A stretch of 64,000 nucleotides of DNA from Pseudomonadota bacterium (lineage in GTDB: Bacteria > Pseudomonadota > Gammaproteobacteria > Burkholderiales > Sulfuriferulaceae), in assembly GCA_021801025.1 (NCBI GenBank), contig JAJYYK010000011.1, positions 21,491 through 85,490 of the forward strand. The letters run 5' to 3'. Shown piece after piece: positions 27,240 to 43,506 of this stretch (its first letter is position 1; each line of letters starts with the position of its first letter). Below the pieces are notes generated by a model, which worked only from the letters and a program-made list of their open reading frames with translations, was not told where the DNA came from and did no database searches. The translations under genes and the position numbers were made by a program.

Positions 27240-29787
27240 CCCCGCCGAAATGTGGCGTGACCGATTTCGCTCATCACGCGAACAGGCGTGGCAAGCATTC
27301 GTCAACGGTGCCAACGTACGCAGTTTGCTTAGCCATCAAACCAGGCTGACGGATCAGCTGTTACAGGACATTTGGCAAGTTTTGCAATTACCCTATACTT
27401 CCACACTGGTTGCGGTAGGTGGTTATGGTCGGCGTGAATTGTTCCCTTATTCCGATATTGATTTGTTGATATTGTTGTCCGAAGCACCCAGTGCAATAGA
27501 ACAAGCCAGTATTGAGCAATTCATTACGCTGCTGTGGGACATTGGGCTGGAAGTGGGTCATAGTGTTCGTACCGTCACCGATTGCCTGGAGGAATCAGCA
27601 GCCGATCTGACTACACAAACCAATTTGCTTGAAGCCCGTTTCCTGACAGGGAACAGGGTGCTTTACCAGCAGTTTCAACAACAGTTTTTTGCTGCTTTAG
27701 CACCAAGGTTATTCTTTGAAGGAAAAATTTCTGAACTGGACCAACGTCATGCCCGTTACAATGACAGCGAAGGACAGTTGGAACCCAATATCAAGGAAAG
27801 TCCCGGTGGTTTGCGTGATTTGCATACCTTGCGCTGGTTGTCACAAGTGGTGGGTATAGGCAATCAATGGCGTGATTTGGTTACAGCCGGCTTGTTAAAT
27901 GCTGCAGAAGCACGACAAATGCAGCAGCTTGAACGCATTTTGTTTGATATGCGGGCGCGTTTGCATGCAATGGCTGGACGCTCGGAAGACCGTTTGTTGT
28001 TTGCTTATCAAGGCCAGCTGGCACAGCAATATGCAATTTCTGCCAGTGCTACGCGACGTGCCAGTGAGTTGCTGATGCAACGTTATTATCGTGTGTCAAA
28101 ATCGGTGGCGCAAATGCGCGATATTCTGTTGCCCAGCTTGCGGGCGCGCGCTTTCGGCAATCCTGCATTGACAGCTGTGGCAATTAACGCACGTTTTCAA
28201 ATTCGCGACAACCTGCTCAAACTGGTTGATGAGCACCTGTTTGAACGCGAGCCACAGGCAATTTTTGAAAGTTTTTTGCTTTTACAGCAGCATTCAGAGT
28301 TGTCTGGTATGAGCGCTTCTACTTTGCGCGCGCTGTGGCGCGCACGTCATGTGATCAACAAACACTTTCGTCAGGATCCTGCTAATCATAAGCAGTTTTT
28401 ACAATTATTGCGCGCCCCGCATGGGGTGACCAGCGCTTTGCGTGATTTAAACCGTTATGGCATTCTTGGCCGGTACATTCCAGCGTTTGGCCGAATTGTC
28501 GGGCAAATGCAGCATGATCTGTTCCATATTTATACTGTTGATGCCCATATTCTGACTGTGTTGCGTAATTTGCGCCGACTGACCGTGCCTGAACTCGCCC
28601 ACGAATACCCGCTGGCCAGTCGTCTGATCAGTGGTTTTCCGCAAGTTGAAGTGTTGTATTTGGCGGCCCTGTTTCATGACATCGCCAAGGGGCGTGGCGG
28701 CGACCATTCCCAGTTGGGGAGACGTGACGCCAGAAAATTTTGTCGTTTGCACCAGTTGAATGCTGCTGACACGGAGTTGGTGGTGTGGTTGGTGCAAGAA
28801 CACCTGATATTTTCTTCGGTGGCGCAAAAACAGGATTTGTCTGATCCTGATGTCATTGCCCGGTTTGTGGCGCATATTCCAGACCAACGGCATTTGATTG
28901 CCCTGTATTTGTTGACGGTTTGCGACATTCGTGGCACCAGTCCTTCGGTGTGGAATGCGTGGAAGGGAAAATTGCTGGAAGACCTGTTTTATGCCAGCAA
29001 GCAATGTCTGACTGGCGATATGCCTCCACTTGACGGCGTGGATCAGAAAAAAGCCCTGGCCACCCAATTGCTTGGGCTGTACGATCTTGTCCCTGATATG
29101 GGGAATGCCCTGTGGAAGCAACTCGACAACAGTTATTTCATGCGACACAGTCCGGCAGAAATTGCCTGGCATTGTCGTCAACTTTGGCAAAACGTGAATA
29201 CCCCAACCCCGATTGTGCGCGCGCACCTAAGCCCGGATGGCGCAGGCATACAGGTCATGATTTACACGCCGGATGAATCCAGCCTGTTTGCCCGGATTTG
29301 CGCTTTTTTTGATCAAATTCGTTTTACGATCGTGGATGCCAAAATTCAAACTACCCGCCACGGGTATGCTTTGGACAGTTTTATCGTGCTCGACCCTCAA
29401 GGGCATGGCAGCAGCTACCGCGATTTTCTGCAGTATATCGAGTCCGAACTTACCCAACAACTTTTAACCGATGCACCGATCAAGGCCAACGCACAGGGCC
29501 GCATCAGCCGTCAACTCAAGCATTTCCCCATTGATGCAGAAATACAGCTACGGGCCGATGAAAAAGGGCGTTTTTACTCGCTCAATCTGGTCGCAGGCGA
29601 CCGTCCCGGTCTGCTTTTTTCTATTGCGCAAATGCTTTATCGGCACCACATCCATCTTCATCTCGCCAAAATCGGTACTTTGGGCGAGCGCGCTGAGGAT
29701 AATTTTCTGGTATGGGGTGATACATTAAATCAGGTTCAGGCACGCACCAAATTTGAAACAGATTTACTGGAAGTGCTCAATGCATAG
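27220..29787 (+). CDS. glnD: Bifunctional uridylyltransferase/uridylyl-removing enzyme GlnD
   Basis: GlnD senses glutamine and adds or removes UMP on PII proteins, setting nitrogen metabolism. The 855-residue protein has the expected four parts. A nucleotidyltransferase motif GGYGRRELFPYSDIDLLIL lies near residues 67-85. An HD hydrolase motif is at H486-D487 (LFHDIAKGRGGDHS). Two C-terminal ACT domains begin near residues 685 and 790. The ATG at 27220 overlaps map by 20 bases. No glnB or glnK gene lies in the window. It is convergent with the small S24 gene. Confidence 0.96.
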   Translation: MAQQKLNPAEMWRDRFRSSREQAWQAFVNGANVRSLLSHQTRLTDQLLQDIWQVLQLPYTSTLVAVGGYGRRELFPYSDIDLLILLSEAPSAIEQASIEQFITLLWDIGLEVGHSVRTVTDCLEESAADLTTQTNLLEARFLTGNRVLYQQFQQQFFAALAPRLFFEGKISELDQRHARYNDSEGQLEPNIKESPGGLRDLHTLRWLSQVVGIGNQWRDLVTAGLLNAAEARQMQQLERILFDMRARLHAMAGRSEDRLLFAYQGQLAQQYAISASATRRASELLMQRYYRVSKSVAQMRDILLPSLRARAFGNPALTAVAINARFQIRDNLLKLVDEHLFEREPQAIFESFLLLQQHSELSGMSASTLRALWRARHVINKHFRQDPANHKQFLQLLRAPHGVTSALRDLNRYGILGRYIPAFGRIVGQMQHDLFHIYTVDAHILTVLRNLRRLTVPELAHEYPLASRLISGFPQVEVLYLAALFHDIAKGRGGDHSQLGRRDARKFCRLHQLNAADTELVVWLVQEHLIFSSVAQKQDLSDPDVIARFVAHIPDQRHLIALYLLTVCDIRGTSPSVWNAWKGKLLEDLFYASKQCLTGDMPPLDGVDQKKALATQLLGLYDLVPDMGNALWKQLDNSYFMRHSPAEIAWHCRQLWQNVNTPTPIVRAHLSPDGAGIQVMIYTPDESSLFARICAFFDQIRFTIVDAKIQTTRHGYALDSFIVLDPQGHGSSYRDFLQYIESELTQQLLTDAPIKANAQGRISRQLKHFPIDAEIQLRADEKGRFYSLNLVAGDRPGLLFSIAQMLYRHHIHLHLAKIGTLGERAEDNFLVWGDTLNQVQARTKFETDLLEVLNA

Positions 29788-29841
29788 GGTTCATCAACAC
29801 CCAATCCGTTCCTTCCATGACAAGTAAGGACGCATGTCAAT

Positions 29842-30252
29842 TTATACAAAATCTTGACTATCTTGACTGAATGTTGGTTTTGCAAGATAGCTTTTCGAAG
29901 CGTTGCGCTTGCCTGGAAGTGATTTTTGAATGATGACGCCTTTTACGGCTGACAAATCCGTAATGGGTACATCGGGATAAGCTTCGTTGAGCGCGTGCAA
30001 ACACCATCCGTCCCCGTAACGCATCAGCTGGCGAAAAATATATTCGTCATGGTGAAATGCCAGGACATAACAGCCTGCCGTGGTTAAACCGCCCGGTTCA
30101 ATGACGATGATTTCACCTTCATTGAATTCTGGCACCATGCTGTCGCCCAGTACCATTAAGGTGAACGGTTCAGCTCCAGCGCAGTCACTTTGGTTTCCCA
30201 TGCCGGAGCTTTCAGCGACAAGCGGAATGGTTTTTCGGGTGAATGTTGTCAT
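29842..30252 (-). CDS. Stand-alone S24 (LexA/CI C-terminal type) domain protein
   Basis: This 136-residue protein consists almost only of an S24 peptidase fold, without a helix-turn-helix domain. The serine motif GDSMVPEFNEGEIIVIEPG is intact (S38). At the position where LexA and UmuD have the catalytic lysine (the VxVKRL segment), it reads EYIFRQL, with arginine 74 in place of lysine. Self-cleavage would therefore be doubtful. It could be a dimerisation partner or a degenerate repressor fragment. A GAGGA site precedes the ATG. It is convergent with glnD and lies downstream of no obvious operon. Function unknown. Confidence 0.7.
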   Translation of the reverse strand: MTTFTRKTIPLVAESSGMGNQSDCAGAEPFTLMVLGDSMVPEFNEGEIIVIEPGGLTTAGCYVLAFHHDEYIFRQLMRYGDGWCLHALNEAYPDVPITDLSAVKGVIIQKSLPGKRNASKSYLAKPTFSQDSQDFV

Positions 30253-30341
30253 ATGGTTTTGTCCTCGGAGGATTGGATAAAGGTGAGAGCTCTACCAGTG
30301 AGCACTCACAGTGAAGTTTTTGGTGTGTCGAACAGGTCGTA

Positions 30342-32483
30342 TTACACTGTTTCCGCCATGCGTTTCAATGTCACATAATCGGTTTTACCCGTACTGAGCA
30401 AGGGCAGGGTATCCACATATTGAATCTTGCGCGGGATGGAAATGTCTGTCATCCCCAGCGCTTTGGCGGACACGAGTAATGCATCCCGCGTCATGGTGAG
30501 GTCAGTGGTGAACAGCACCAGTGCTTCTCCACGCAAGGTATCGATTTGGCTGGATGCAGCGTGCATGCTTTTCGGTGAGGCGTGCGCAGCCAGTTTTTCT
30601 ACCATTTCCAAAGACACCATTTCCCCCGCGATTTTTACAAAACGTTTTACCCGCCCCACAATCGAAATAAAATCATCTTGATCAATGGTGGCGATATCGC
30701 CCGTTTCATACCACCCTTCCCCCATTTTGGAAACCGGGAATTGAAGTGTTCCAGGGGCATCGAAGAGATAATAGCCAGACATCATATTCGGTCCGCGCAC
30801 ATGCAATATACCGCCATTGTCGATACCTTGCACCGGAATGATTTGATGTTCGATACCAGGGAGGAGTTGCCCTACCGTGCCGGAGCGGTAAGCCATCGGC
30901 GTGTTGACGGATAATACTGGCGCCGTTTCTGTTGCACCATAACCCTCAAGGATGCGGATGCCAAATTTCTCATACCACAGATCCCGCACTGCTGACGAAA
31001 GTTTTTCTGCACCAGCCACCACATATCGCAAGTGGTAAAAGTCGTAAGGGTGAGCAAATTTTGCATAATAGGCGAGAAAAGTGCTGGTACCGAACATGAC
31101 ACTGCATCTCCGGTCATAAATGATTTCAGGGATGACACGGTAATGCAACGGTGTTGGATAAAGAAACAAATTCATGCCTGTCATGATGGGTAGTATTGCG
31201 CCGATGAGTCCAAAAGCATGGAAGATGGGCAGCGCATTCATTACTTTGTCCTCCATTGAGAAATCGATGATGGCCCGAATTTGTTCGATGTTGGCAAGCA
31301 ACGCGCGATGCGATAGTACCACTCCCTTGGGTTTGCCTTCCGAGCCTGATGTAAAGAGTACCACGGCAGCATTTTCAGGATTGACCGATTTTTGCATGAC
31401 ACGCGGGAACAGCATGCCGAACAGTGTCCACAGTTTGTCGCCGGTGTTCATGCAGGGTTGCAAGTCTTCCAGATAAAGAATATTGATATTTTTTATCATC
31501 GCAATATCATTGTCCAGTTTGGCTTGCTCAATGAAGGCGCGTGAAGTGAAAATAGTTCGTATTTTTGCTGTTGTACAGGCATCCTGTATGCCAGCCGGTC
31601 CGGTTTTATAATTAATCAGGGCCGGTATTCGTCCGTGTACACCCACCCCAATGACTATACAAACTGTTGCAGCAAGATTTGGCATCAGGATACCCACGCA
31701 CTCATTTTCATCACTTTGTTTGGCCACCAAACGTCCCAGACCCAAAGTCATTTTAAGCAGGTTGCCATAGGAATATTCAGCTTGTTTGATGTCTTCCACG
31801 ATAGTGCTGCCACGCCCGTAAGTGGTCATGGCGGCTAATAAAGCGGAGTAAAGCGTGTGTTTCGTGCGAAATTCAAATTGCATCGTTTGCATGAGTTTGC
31901 GCATGGTTTCCCCGGCGCTGCGACGGCGTTGTCTGGCACTGCCTTCTTTTGGCATGGCAATGACGGTCGTTGCTAAAGCTGAGATAGTGATACGCGGGAA
32001 TAAATGGCGCGGCATTTTACCTGCGCTATGGCTGAAAAATGAATGCGCAGGGCCATCCAGATGAATGGGAAGTATGCGTGCACCGGCTTTTACTGCAATG
32101 AAGGCAGGACCGTCATAGATTTTCATCAACGAACCCGTTTGGGTAATACGTCCTTCAGGGAAAATCATCACCGGACGGCCTGATTCAACTATTTTGATGA
32201 CGTGTTTTACGGCCATCGGGCTGGCTGGGTCGACCGAAAAGTAATCCACTTGTTTTAATGCCAGACGGAAAAAAAAGTGGCGCGTCAGTCCGGTATAGAC
32301 GATAAAAACAGGATCGAAGGGTAGGAACACCGCAAGCAGCAAACCGTCCAGCAAAGATTCATGGTTTGCAATAATCAGCAGCTTGCCAGTATCGACAGGT
32401 CGATCCAGGCCTGAGGTGCGGACACGAAATAGTCCTCGCAACAGCATTCTTAAAACAAATTTAACGAAGCCTCTCATCATCAT
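30342..32483 (-). CDS. aas: Aas-like bifunctional acyltransferase / acyl-ACP synthetase
   Basis: Aas re-acylates lysophosphatidylethanolamine using fatty acids that it first activates onto acyl carrier protein. The N-terminal third is a PlsC-type acyltransferase with H41-x4-D46 (NHESLLDG) and FPEGRITQTG (about residues 127-136). The rest is an AMP-forming ligase with the P-loop VVLFTSGSEGKPKGVVLSHRA (about 370-390) and GYGATETAPV (about 515-524). I place the start in the ATG-ATG-ATG run at 32483-32475, which has AAAGAGA just before it and aligns with the E. coli N-terminus. An in-frame ATG at 32537 would add 18 residues. No LplT-type flippase domain or gene is seen. It is the last gene of the minus-strand run. 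Confidence 0.88.
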   Translation of the reverse strand: MMMRGFVKFVLRMLLRGLFRVRTSGLDRPVDTGKLLIIANHESLLDGLLLAVFLPFDPVFIVYTGLTRHFFFRLALKQVDYFSVDPASPMAVKHVIKIVESGRPVMIFPEGRITQTGSLMKIYDGPAFIAVKAGARILPIHLDGPAHSFFSHSAGKMPRHLFPRITISALATTVIAMPKEGSARQRRRSAGETMRKLMQTMQFEFRTKHTLYSALLAAMTTYGRGSTIVEDIKQAEYSYGNLLKMTLGLGRLVAKQSDENECVGILMPNLAATVCIVIGVGVHGRIPALINYKTGPAGIQDACTTAKIRTIFTSRAFIEQAKLDNDIAMIKNINILYLEDLQPCMNTGDKLWTLFGMLFPRVMQKSVNPENAAVVLFTSGSEGKPKGVVLSHRALLANIEQIRAIIDFSMEDKVMNALPIFHAFGLIGAILPIMTGMNLFLYPTPLHYRVIPEIIYDRRCSVMFGTSTFLAYYAKFAHPYDFYHLRYVVAGAEKLSSAVRDLWYEKFGIRILEGYGATETAPVLSVNTPMAYRSGTVGQLLPGIEHQIIPVQGIDNGGILHVRGPNMMSGYYLFDAPGTLQFPVSKMGEGWYETGDIATIDQDDFISIVGRVKRFVKIAGEMVSLEMVEKLAAHASPKSMHAASSQIDTLRGEALVLFTTDLTMTRDALLVSAKALGMTDISIPRKIQYVDTLPLLSTGKTDYVTLKRMAETV

Positions 32484-32626
32484 TCTCTTTATGCTGTTGT
32501 CTGTCAGATGCAGACTGGACGCAGAATGGACTTTCATCCGGCAACGGCGATCACCGCGTCGTGTAAATCACGGCCTGCGTAACCACGCTGCCAGTTAAGC
32601 GCAAGTCAGGTGAGATTTGATTATAG

Positions 32627-32644
32627 GTCGGACTTTAGTCCGAC
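32627..32644. repeat. Perfect palindrome GTCGGACT-TT-AGTCCGAC between galU and aas
   Basis: An eight-pair perfect stem with a two-base centre lies 16 bases after the galU stop. A near-identical palindrome follows fbp at 16893-16910. It could end galU transcription as a hairpin, but no T-run follows. Two copies at gene ends in one window suggest a REP-like dispersed family. Confidence 0.6.
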
Positions 32645-32659
32645 AATGGCACTAAAAAA

Positions 32660-35576
<2,917 letters not shown>

Positions 35577-36770
35577 CTAATTAAACAAGCGCAAGGCGCG
35601 TTGACCACCTGCGGGAACTTCAAATGTTTCCATGGTTTGATAAATGTTAACCAGTTGCATTTTGATTTTATCGATTCCTGCAGGTGAAAGTGGGCGGATA
35701 TTGTCATCCACCAGTCGCCCCCCCAAGGTTTGCGCCATATGCATTCCCAATTGAGCCATTTCAGTAAAAACAGCCACGCCATTGTCTACACGCGGCACTT
35801 CAAATAACAGGGTTACGCCATGCGTGCGTAAAGCATCCATGTGTCCAAAACTGAATGGAATTTCTTCCTGGTTGCAAAGGGTGTAAAGAATGTCACCGTG
35901 TTCATTGCGCCGGTAAAAAACTCCGGTAGCATCCAGTGTCATCCCCGCCTTGTGCGCCAATTCATTCACAGCAGTGCCATTGAAAATTTGCCCATCATTT
36001 CCCACGATATTCAAGCCGATTAAGACATCCACATCAATACAAAAGCGGTCCAGCTGGGCCGCCCGTTGCAGTGCAGGGCCGAGTTCTTCGGCACGGACGA
36101 TGCCACGGAAACGTGCGGCCAGTTGTTCGAGTGAGTTGATTAGAGTTTTGATGAATATTTCACTCATTGCGCCCTGACGGTCAGCCAATTGCAAGATCAC
36201 CATCACATCAGTAAATGATTGATTACGCCAGGGGCTAATGTCTACCCATTTGTCCTGTTCCACCGTATATCCCAGCCATCGTATAGATGGATTTCCATCG
36301 CGTGGCGATTCGATGAGTGCAGTAAATGCCGTGCTGGTGATCGGGTCCAGGGTATACATCGCTATACCGTATTCCAGCAAGGGGTCCAGCGGTGCCAGGG
36401 GCAATGCCTGTGCTAAATCTTCACTCTCATCATCTGGTTCGGTTAAGAGGGAGAATGATGATGGGGCTTGTTCCTGAGGGGTAACCGTGATGGACAGGGA
36501 CTCTTCATGTGGGCAGCAGGGTTCGGCTGGCAGGGAATCAAAAGGCGTTTCTATAATCGGTAATGTGGTTTCCGGGGTTTCGATCAGCACAGGTTCACTC
36601 CATGCTTCTTCATCGACAGGGTCTTGCGCGGCAACCAGACTTTGTGCAGGTCGGCCAAAGCTGGTCATCCATTGTTTGTGAAATTTGCGTTCTTGTCGCC
36701 AGTGATAGATCCTTAAACCACTGACCACCACTACGGCGAGGACGATGAGACTGATTTGCAGGGTGTTCAT
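35577..36770 (-). CDS. zipA: ZipA, FtsZ-anchoring cell division protein
   Basis: ZipA ties FtsZ filaments to the inner membrane at the division site. The 397-residue protein has an N-terminal membrane helix (about residues 3-20), then a basic stretch, then a long acidic Pro/Glu-rich linker (about 50-140). The C-terminal FtsZ-binding domain (about 255-385) contains FCIDVDVLIGLNIVGNDGQIF and later FSFGHMDALRTHGVTLLFEV. ZipA is less conserved in sequence than its neighbours, and its position upstream of ligA supports the call. The start overlaps the ftsB stop as ATGA. Confidence 0.85.
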   Translation of the reverse strand: MNTLQISLIVLAVVVVSGLRIYHWRQERKFHKQWMTSFGRPAQSLVAAQDPVDEEAWSEPVLIETPETTLPIIETPFDSLPAEPCCPHEESLSITVTPQEQAPSSFSLLTEPDDESEDLAQALPLAPLDPLLEYGIAMYTLDPITSTAFTALIESPRDGNPSIRWLGYTVEQDKWVDISPWRNQSFTDVMVILQLADRQGAMSEIFIKTLINSLEQLAARFRGIVRAEELGPALQRAAQLDRFCIDVDVLIGLNIVGNDGQIFNGTAVNELAHKAGMTLDATGVFYRRNEHGDILYTLCNQEEIPFSFGHMDALRTHGVTLLFEVPRVDNGVAVFTEMAQLGMHMAQTLGGRLVDDNIRPLSPAGIDKIKMQLVNIYQTMETFEVPAGGQRALRLFN

Positions 36771-37108
36771 TTTGGCGCTCCACGATCACTGGCTGGTGGG
36801 ATGCCTGCGGCTTGAACAGTCGTCGACCCGTCAGATGGCGCATCCAGGATTTGGAAAAACAATTCGTCTTTGCGTACCATACCTAACTCCATACGGGCGC
36901 GCTCCTCTATGGCACCCGTACCTTGTTTTAAGTCCAGCACCTCGGCTGACAATGCGGCGTTACGTGCGGTGAGTTCAACGTTAATGGATTGCTGATGCGC
37001 TAATTGCTGATTCATTGCCCAAACCTTTTCCCAGCCACCTCGTCCCCACCACAGTGGATATTGCAGCGCCAGGAGTAAACCTATTAACAATGCGGTCAGC
37101 CAGCGCAT
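36767..37108 (-). CDS. ftsB: FtsB, cell division protein of the FtsQBL complex
   Basis: This 113-residue bitopic protein has a single membrane helix (about residues 3-20) and a coiled coil (about 30-70: NQQLAHQQSINVELTARNAA). The conserved ERARMELGMVRKDELFFQIL (about 70-89) matches FtsB. FtsB with FtsL and FtsQ activates septal wall synthesis. It lies right after eno (14 bases), the usual eno-ftsB pairing, and overlaps zipA. The C-terminal 20 residues are Pro/Ala/Gly-rich and variable. Confidence 0.9.
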   Translation of the reverse strand: MRWLTALLIGLLLALQYPLWWGRGGWEKVWAMNQQLAHQQSINVELTARNAALSAEVLDLKQGTGAIEERARMELGMVRKDELFFQILDAPSDGSTTVQAAGIPPASDRGAPK

Positions 37109-37122
37109 GGCAAATCTCGTGA

Positions 37123-38427
<1,305 letters not shown>

Positions 38428-38449
38428 TTAATTCGTATGGTATGTTTGG

Positions 38450-40935
<2,486 letters not shown>

Positions 40936-41045
40936 TCACAACGCAGGTAATGCCGAATTTTAGCCTAAAGTGCGCAATGCCACAATGCGGCAATGGTGTT
41001 TTTACTTTGTTTTAACCTGATCCTTCGCAATTAATTTGACGTGGT

Positions 41046-41240
41046 TTAAACAGCCAATTCTTTTGCGATTTGATCTAATGCAGCACGCACTGCGGTCACG
41101 ATCAATTGATCTGCGCCATGTTGATCCACTTCAGGGATGTCCCAATCGAAGATTGCCCGGTATTTTTCGACTAAATGGTGCATGTCTTTCAGAAGTTGTT
41201 TGCGGTGGTTATCCAACTCAATCTGTTCCATATTTCCCAT
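41046..41240 (-). CDS. Small conserved-looking protein of unknown function (64 residues)
   Basis: From the ATG at 41240, which has AAGGTGA six bases upstream, the frame gives a soluble, mostly helical protein of 64 residues starting MGNMEQIELDNHRKQLL. It is acidic in the middle (FDWDIPEVDQHGADQ) and ends in an amphipathic helix. A longer in-frame start at 41318 has no ribosome-binding site. I do not recognise the family. It lies upstream of pyrG on the same strand and is divergent from livK. Confidence 0.6.
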   Translation of the reverse strand: MGNMEQIELDNHRKQLLKDMHHLVEKYRAIFDWDIPEVDQHGADQLIVTAVRAALDQIAKELAV

Positions 41241-41421
41241 GTTCGTCACCTTGATTAAAAGTTGTGTTTTCGAAAAACGATGCTGCAATACAGAATACAG
41301 CACGCGAATTAAGTCCACAATACACAGATAATGATCAAGTGGGTAACAATTTTGAATTCCAGTTCACAGCACTTTATGCTATAACCAAAAAAACACGTAT
41401 TTTCTGGAGTATGTTTTGATT

Positions 41422-42576
41422 ATGACAATAAACAAATGGTGTCAGCAAGGCCTGTATGCCAGTGCATTGATCGGTCTGTTGGGGTTGGGCGCGTGTAGTC
41501 AGCCTGATTCGGGTAGTGCAAGTGTCATTAAATTGGGTTCGGTGTCGCCTTTAACCGGTCCGCAAGCGCATTTGGGTAAAGACAATGAAAACGGTGCTCA
41601 ATTGGCTGTCGATGAAATTAATATGGCAGGGCTGACTTTGGCAGGCAGGCGCTATCATTTGCAATTGCTGGCGGAAGATGATCAGGCCGACCCAAAAACA
41701 GCCACCACAGTGGCGCAACAATTGGTGGATGATGGGGTGGTTGGCGTAATCGGCCACCTTAATTCTGGCGCGACCATTCCCGCCGCCAAGGTGTATTTCG
41801 ATGCAGGCATTCCGCAAATCTCGCCTTCTGCAACCGCAATTGCTTACACGCATTTGGGTTTTAATACTGCATTTCGGGTCATGAGCAACGATGCACAGCA
41901 GGGCAGCGCGCTGGCGCATTATGCGACGGACGTGCTGCATGCGCAACGTATTGCCATCATTGATGACCGCACAGCATATGGACAAGGGTTAGCCGACGAG
42001 TTTGCCCGTGTCGCGGCTGCTGATGGGGCGAAAGTGGTTGCACGCGAATACACCACCGACAAAGCCACTGATTTTCTGTCCATTCTGACTTCAATCAAAG
42101 CCACATCACCGCAACTGGTGTTTTTTGGTGGTATGGATCCGCAGGCTGGACCGCTGGCGCGACAAATGAGGCAACTTGGTTTAACTGGCCAGCTGATGGG
42201 CGGTGACGGGATGCAAACCGGTCAGTTTATTCATCTGGCCGGTGATGCAGCCGAAGGGGTGATTGCTTCTACGCCCGGGGTACCGCTGTCGGCCATGCCC
42301 CAGGGGCAGGCATTTAAAACTCGTTTCATGGCACGTTATGGCGATGTACAGAATTACGCGCCTTATGCTTACGATGCAGTGTATGTGCTGGTGGATGCGA
42401 TGAAACGTGCAAATTCGGCTGATCCCCAGCGCTATTTGGCCTTGTTACCCAAGACCGATTATGCTGGTGTGACCGGACGCATTCGTTTCGATGCGCATGG
42501 CGATTTGGCACAAGGTGCGGTAACCGTGTATCAAGTGAAATCCGGTGTTTGGCAGGTACTTAAAACCATACAGTAA
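41422..42576 (+). CDS. livK: LivK-type periplasmic substrate-binding lipoprotein (branched-chain amino acid ABC importer)
   Basis: This is the substrate receptor of a HAAT-family ABC importer. The 384-residue precursor has a lipoprotein signal with lipobox LGAC and lipidated C25, so it is membrane-tethered. The type I periplasmic-binding fold is recognisable from IKLGSVSPLTGPQAHLGKD (about residues 38-56) and the Ser/Thr-rich ligand contacts near GVIGHLNSGATIPAAKVY (about 110-127). The ligand may be Leu/Ile/Val or another amino acid or amide. Sequence alone does not decide. It is followed by livH after six bases. The chosen ATG lies two codons after an in-frame TTG. Confidence 0.88.
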   Translation: MTINKWCQQGLYASALIGLLGLGACSQPDSGSASVIKLGSVSPLTGPQAHLGKDNENGAQLAVDEINMAGLTLAGRRYHLQLLAEDDQADPKTATTVAQQLVDDGVVGVIGHLNSGATIPAAKVYFDAGIPQISPSATAIAYTHLGFNTAFRVMSNDAQQGSALAHYATDVLHAQRIAIIDDRTAYGQGLADEFARVAAADGAKVVAREYTTDKATDFLSILTSIKATSPQLVFFGGMDPQAGPLARQMRQLGLTGQLMGGDGMQTGQFIHLAGDAAEGVIASTPGVPLSAMPQGQAFKTRFMARYGDVQNYAPYAYDAVYVLVDAMKRANSADPQRYLALLPKTDYAGVTGRIRFDAHGDLAQGAVTVYQVKSGVWQVLKTIQ

Positions 42577-42582
42577 ACTTGG

Positions 42583-43506
42583 ATGTCTACCTTATTTCAA
42601 CAATTGATTAATGGCTTGGTCCTGGGTAGCGTGTATGCATTAATCGCGCTCGGCTATACCATGGTGTATGGCATATTGGGTCTCATCAATTTTGCCCACG
42701 GTGAGCTGGCCATGATTGGTGCACTGATCGCATTGACCACGATTGCTGCTTTATCCGGCTTTGCGCTGCCTGTGCCGTTGGTGGTTGCGGCGGGCTTGCT
42801 TGCTGCCATCAGCGTATGCATGGTATTGGGTTACGCCATTGAGCGCATCGCCTACCGGCCATTGCGCAATGCGCCCAGGTTAGCGCCATTGATTACCGCT
42901 ATTGGGGTTTCTATTGTGTTACAAAATGTAGCCATGCTGATTTGGGGACGGCAGTATTTGTCCTTTCCGTCTATTTTGCCGCAAGGCTGGCACGCACTGT
43001 TCGGTGCACGCATCACCGATATTCAGATTGCGATGCTGGCTACTGCATTTGTCCTGATGTTTGCTCTGGATGCACTGGTACGGCGCACCCAGTTGGGGCG
43101 TGCCATGCGCGCCACCTCACAGTCCCCTCAACTGGCGGGTCTAATGGGTATTCATGCAGACAGGGTGATTTCATTGACATTTATTATTGGTTCGGGACTG
43201 GCGGCTATTGGTGGGTTTATGGTGAGCGCTTACTATGGTTTGGCGCATTACTATATGGGTTTTTTGCTTGGCTTAAAAGCTTTCTCCGCTGCTGTATTGG
43301 GCGGCATCGGTCAGTTGCGTGGCGCGATGCTCGGCGGCCTGCTGCTGGGCGTGATCGAAAGTCTGGGGGCAGGGTATATCGGTATTTTGACGCATGGATT
43401 TTTAGGCAGTAATTATCAAGATGTGTTTGCATTCTTTGTATTGATTGTCGTGCTCATTGTTCGGCCTTCCGGCTTGTTGGGCGTCCAAACAATAGATCGT
43501 GCATAA
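42583..43506 (+). CDS. livH: LivH-type ABC importer permease
   Basis: This 307-residue inner-membrane permease has about eight helices. The family start is typical: LINGLVLGSVYALIALGYTM (about residues 8-27), then VYGILGLINFAHGELAMIGA (about 28-47). LGGIGQLRGAMLGGLLLGVI (about 245-264) is the segment that couples to the ATPase. It pairs with livM. Unlike in most genomes, livM does not follow directly but after a 3.1-kb interruption. Confidence 0.92.
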   Translation: MSTLFQQLINGLVLGSVYALIALGYTMVYGILGLINFAHGELAMIGALIALTTIAALSGFALPVPLVVAAGLLAAISVCMVLGYAIERIAYRPLRNAPRLAPLITAIGVSIVLQNVAMLIWGRQYLSFPSILPQGWHALFGARITDIQIAMLATAFVLMFALDALVRRTQLGRAMRATSQSPQLAGLMGIHADRVISLTFIIGSGLAAIGGFMVSAYYGLAHYYMGFLLGLKAFSAAVLGGIGQLRGAMLGGLLLGVIESLGAGYIGILTHGFLGSNYQDVFAFFVLIVVLIVRPSGLLGVQTIDRA

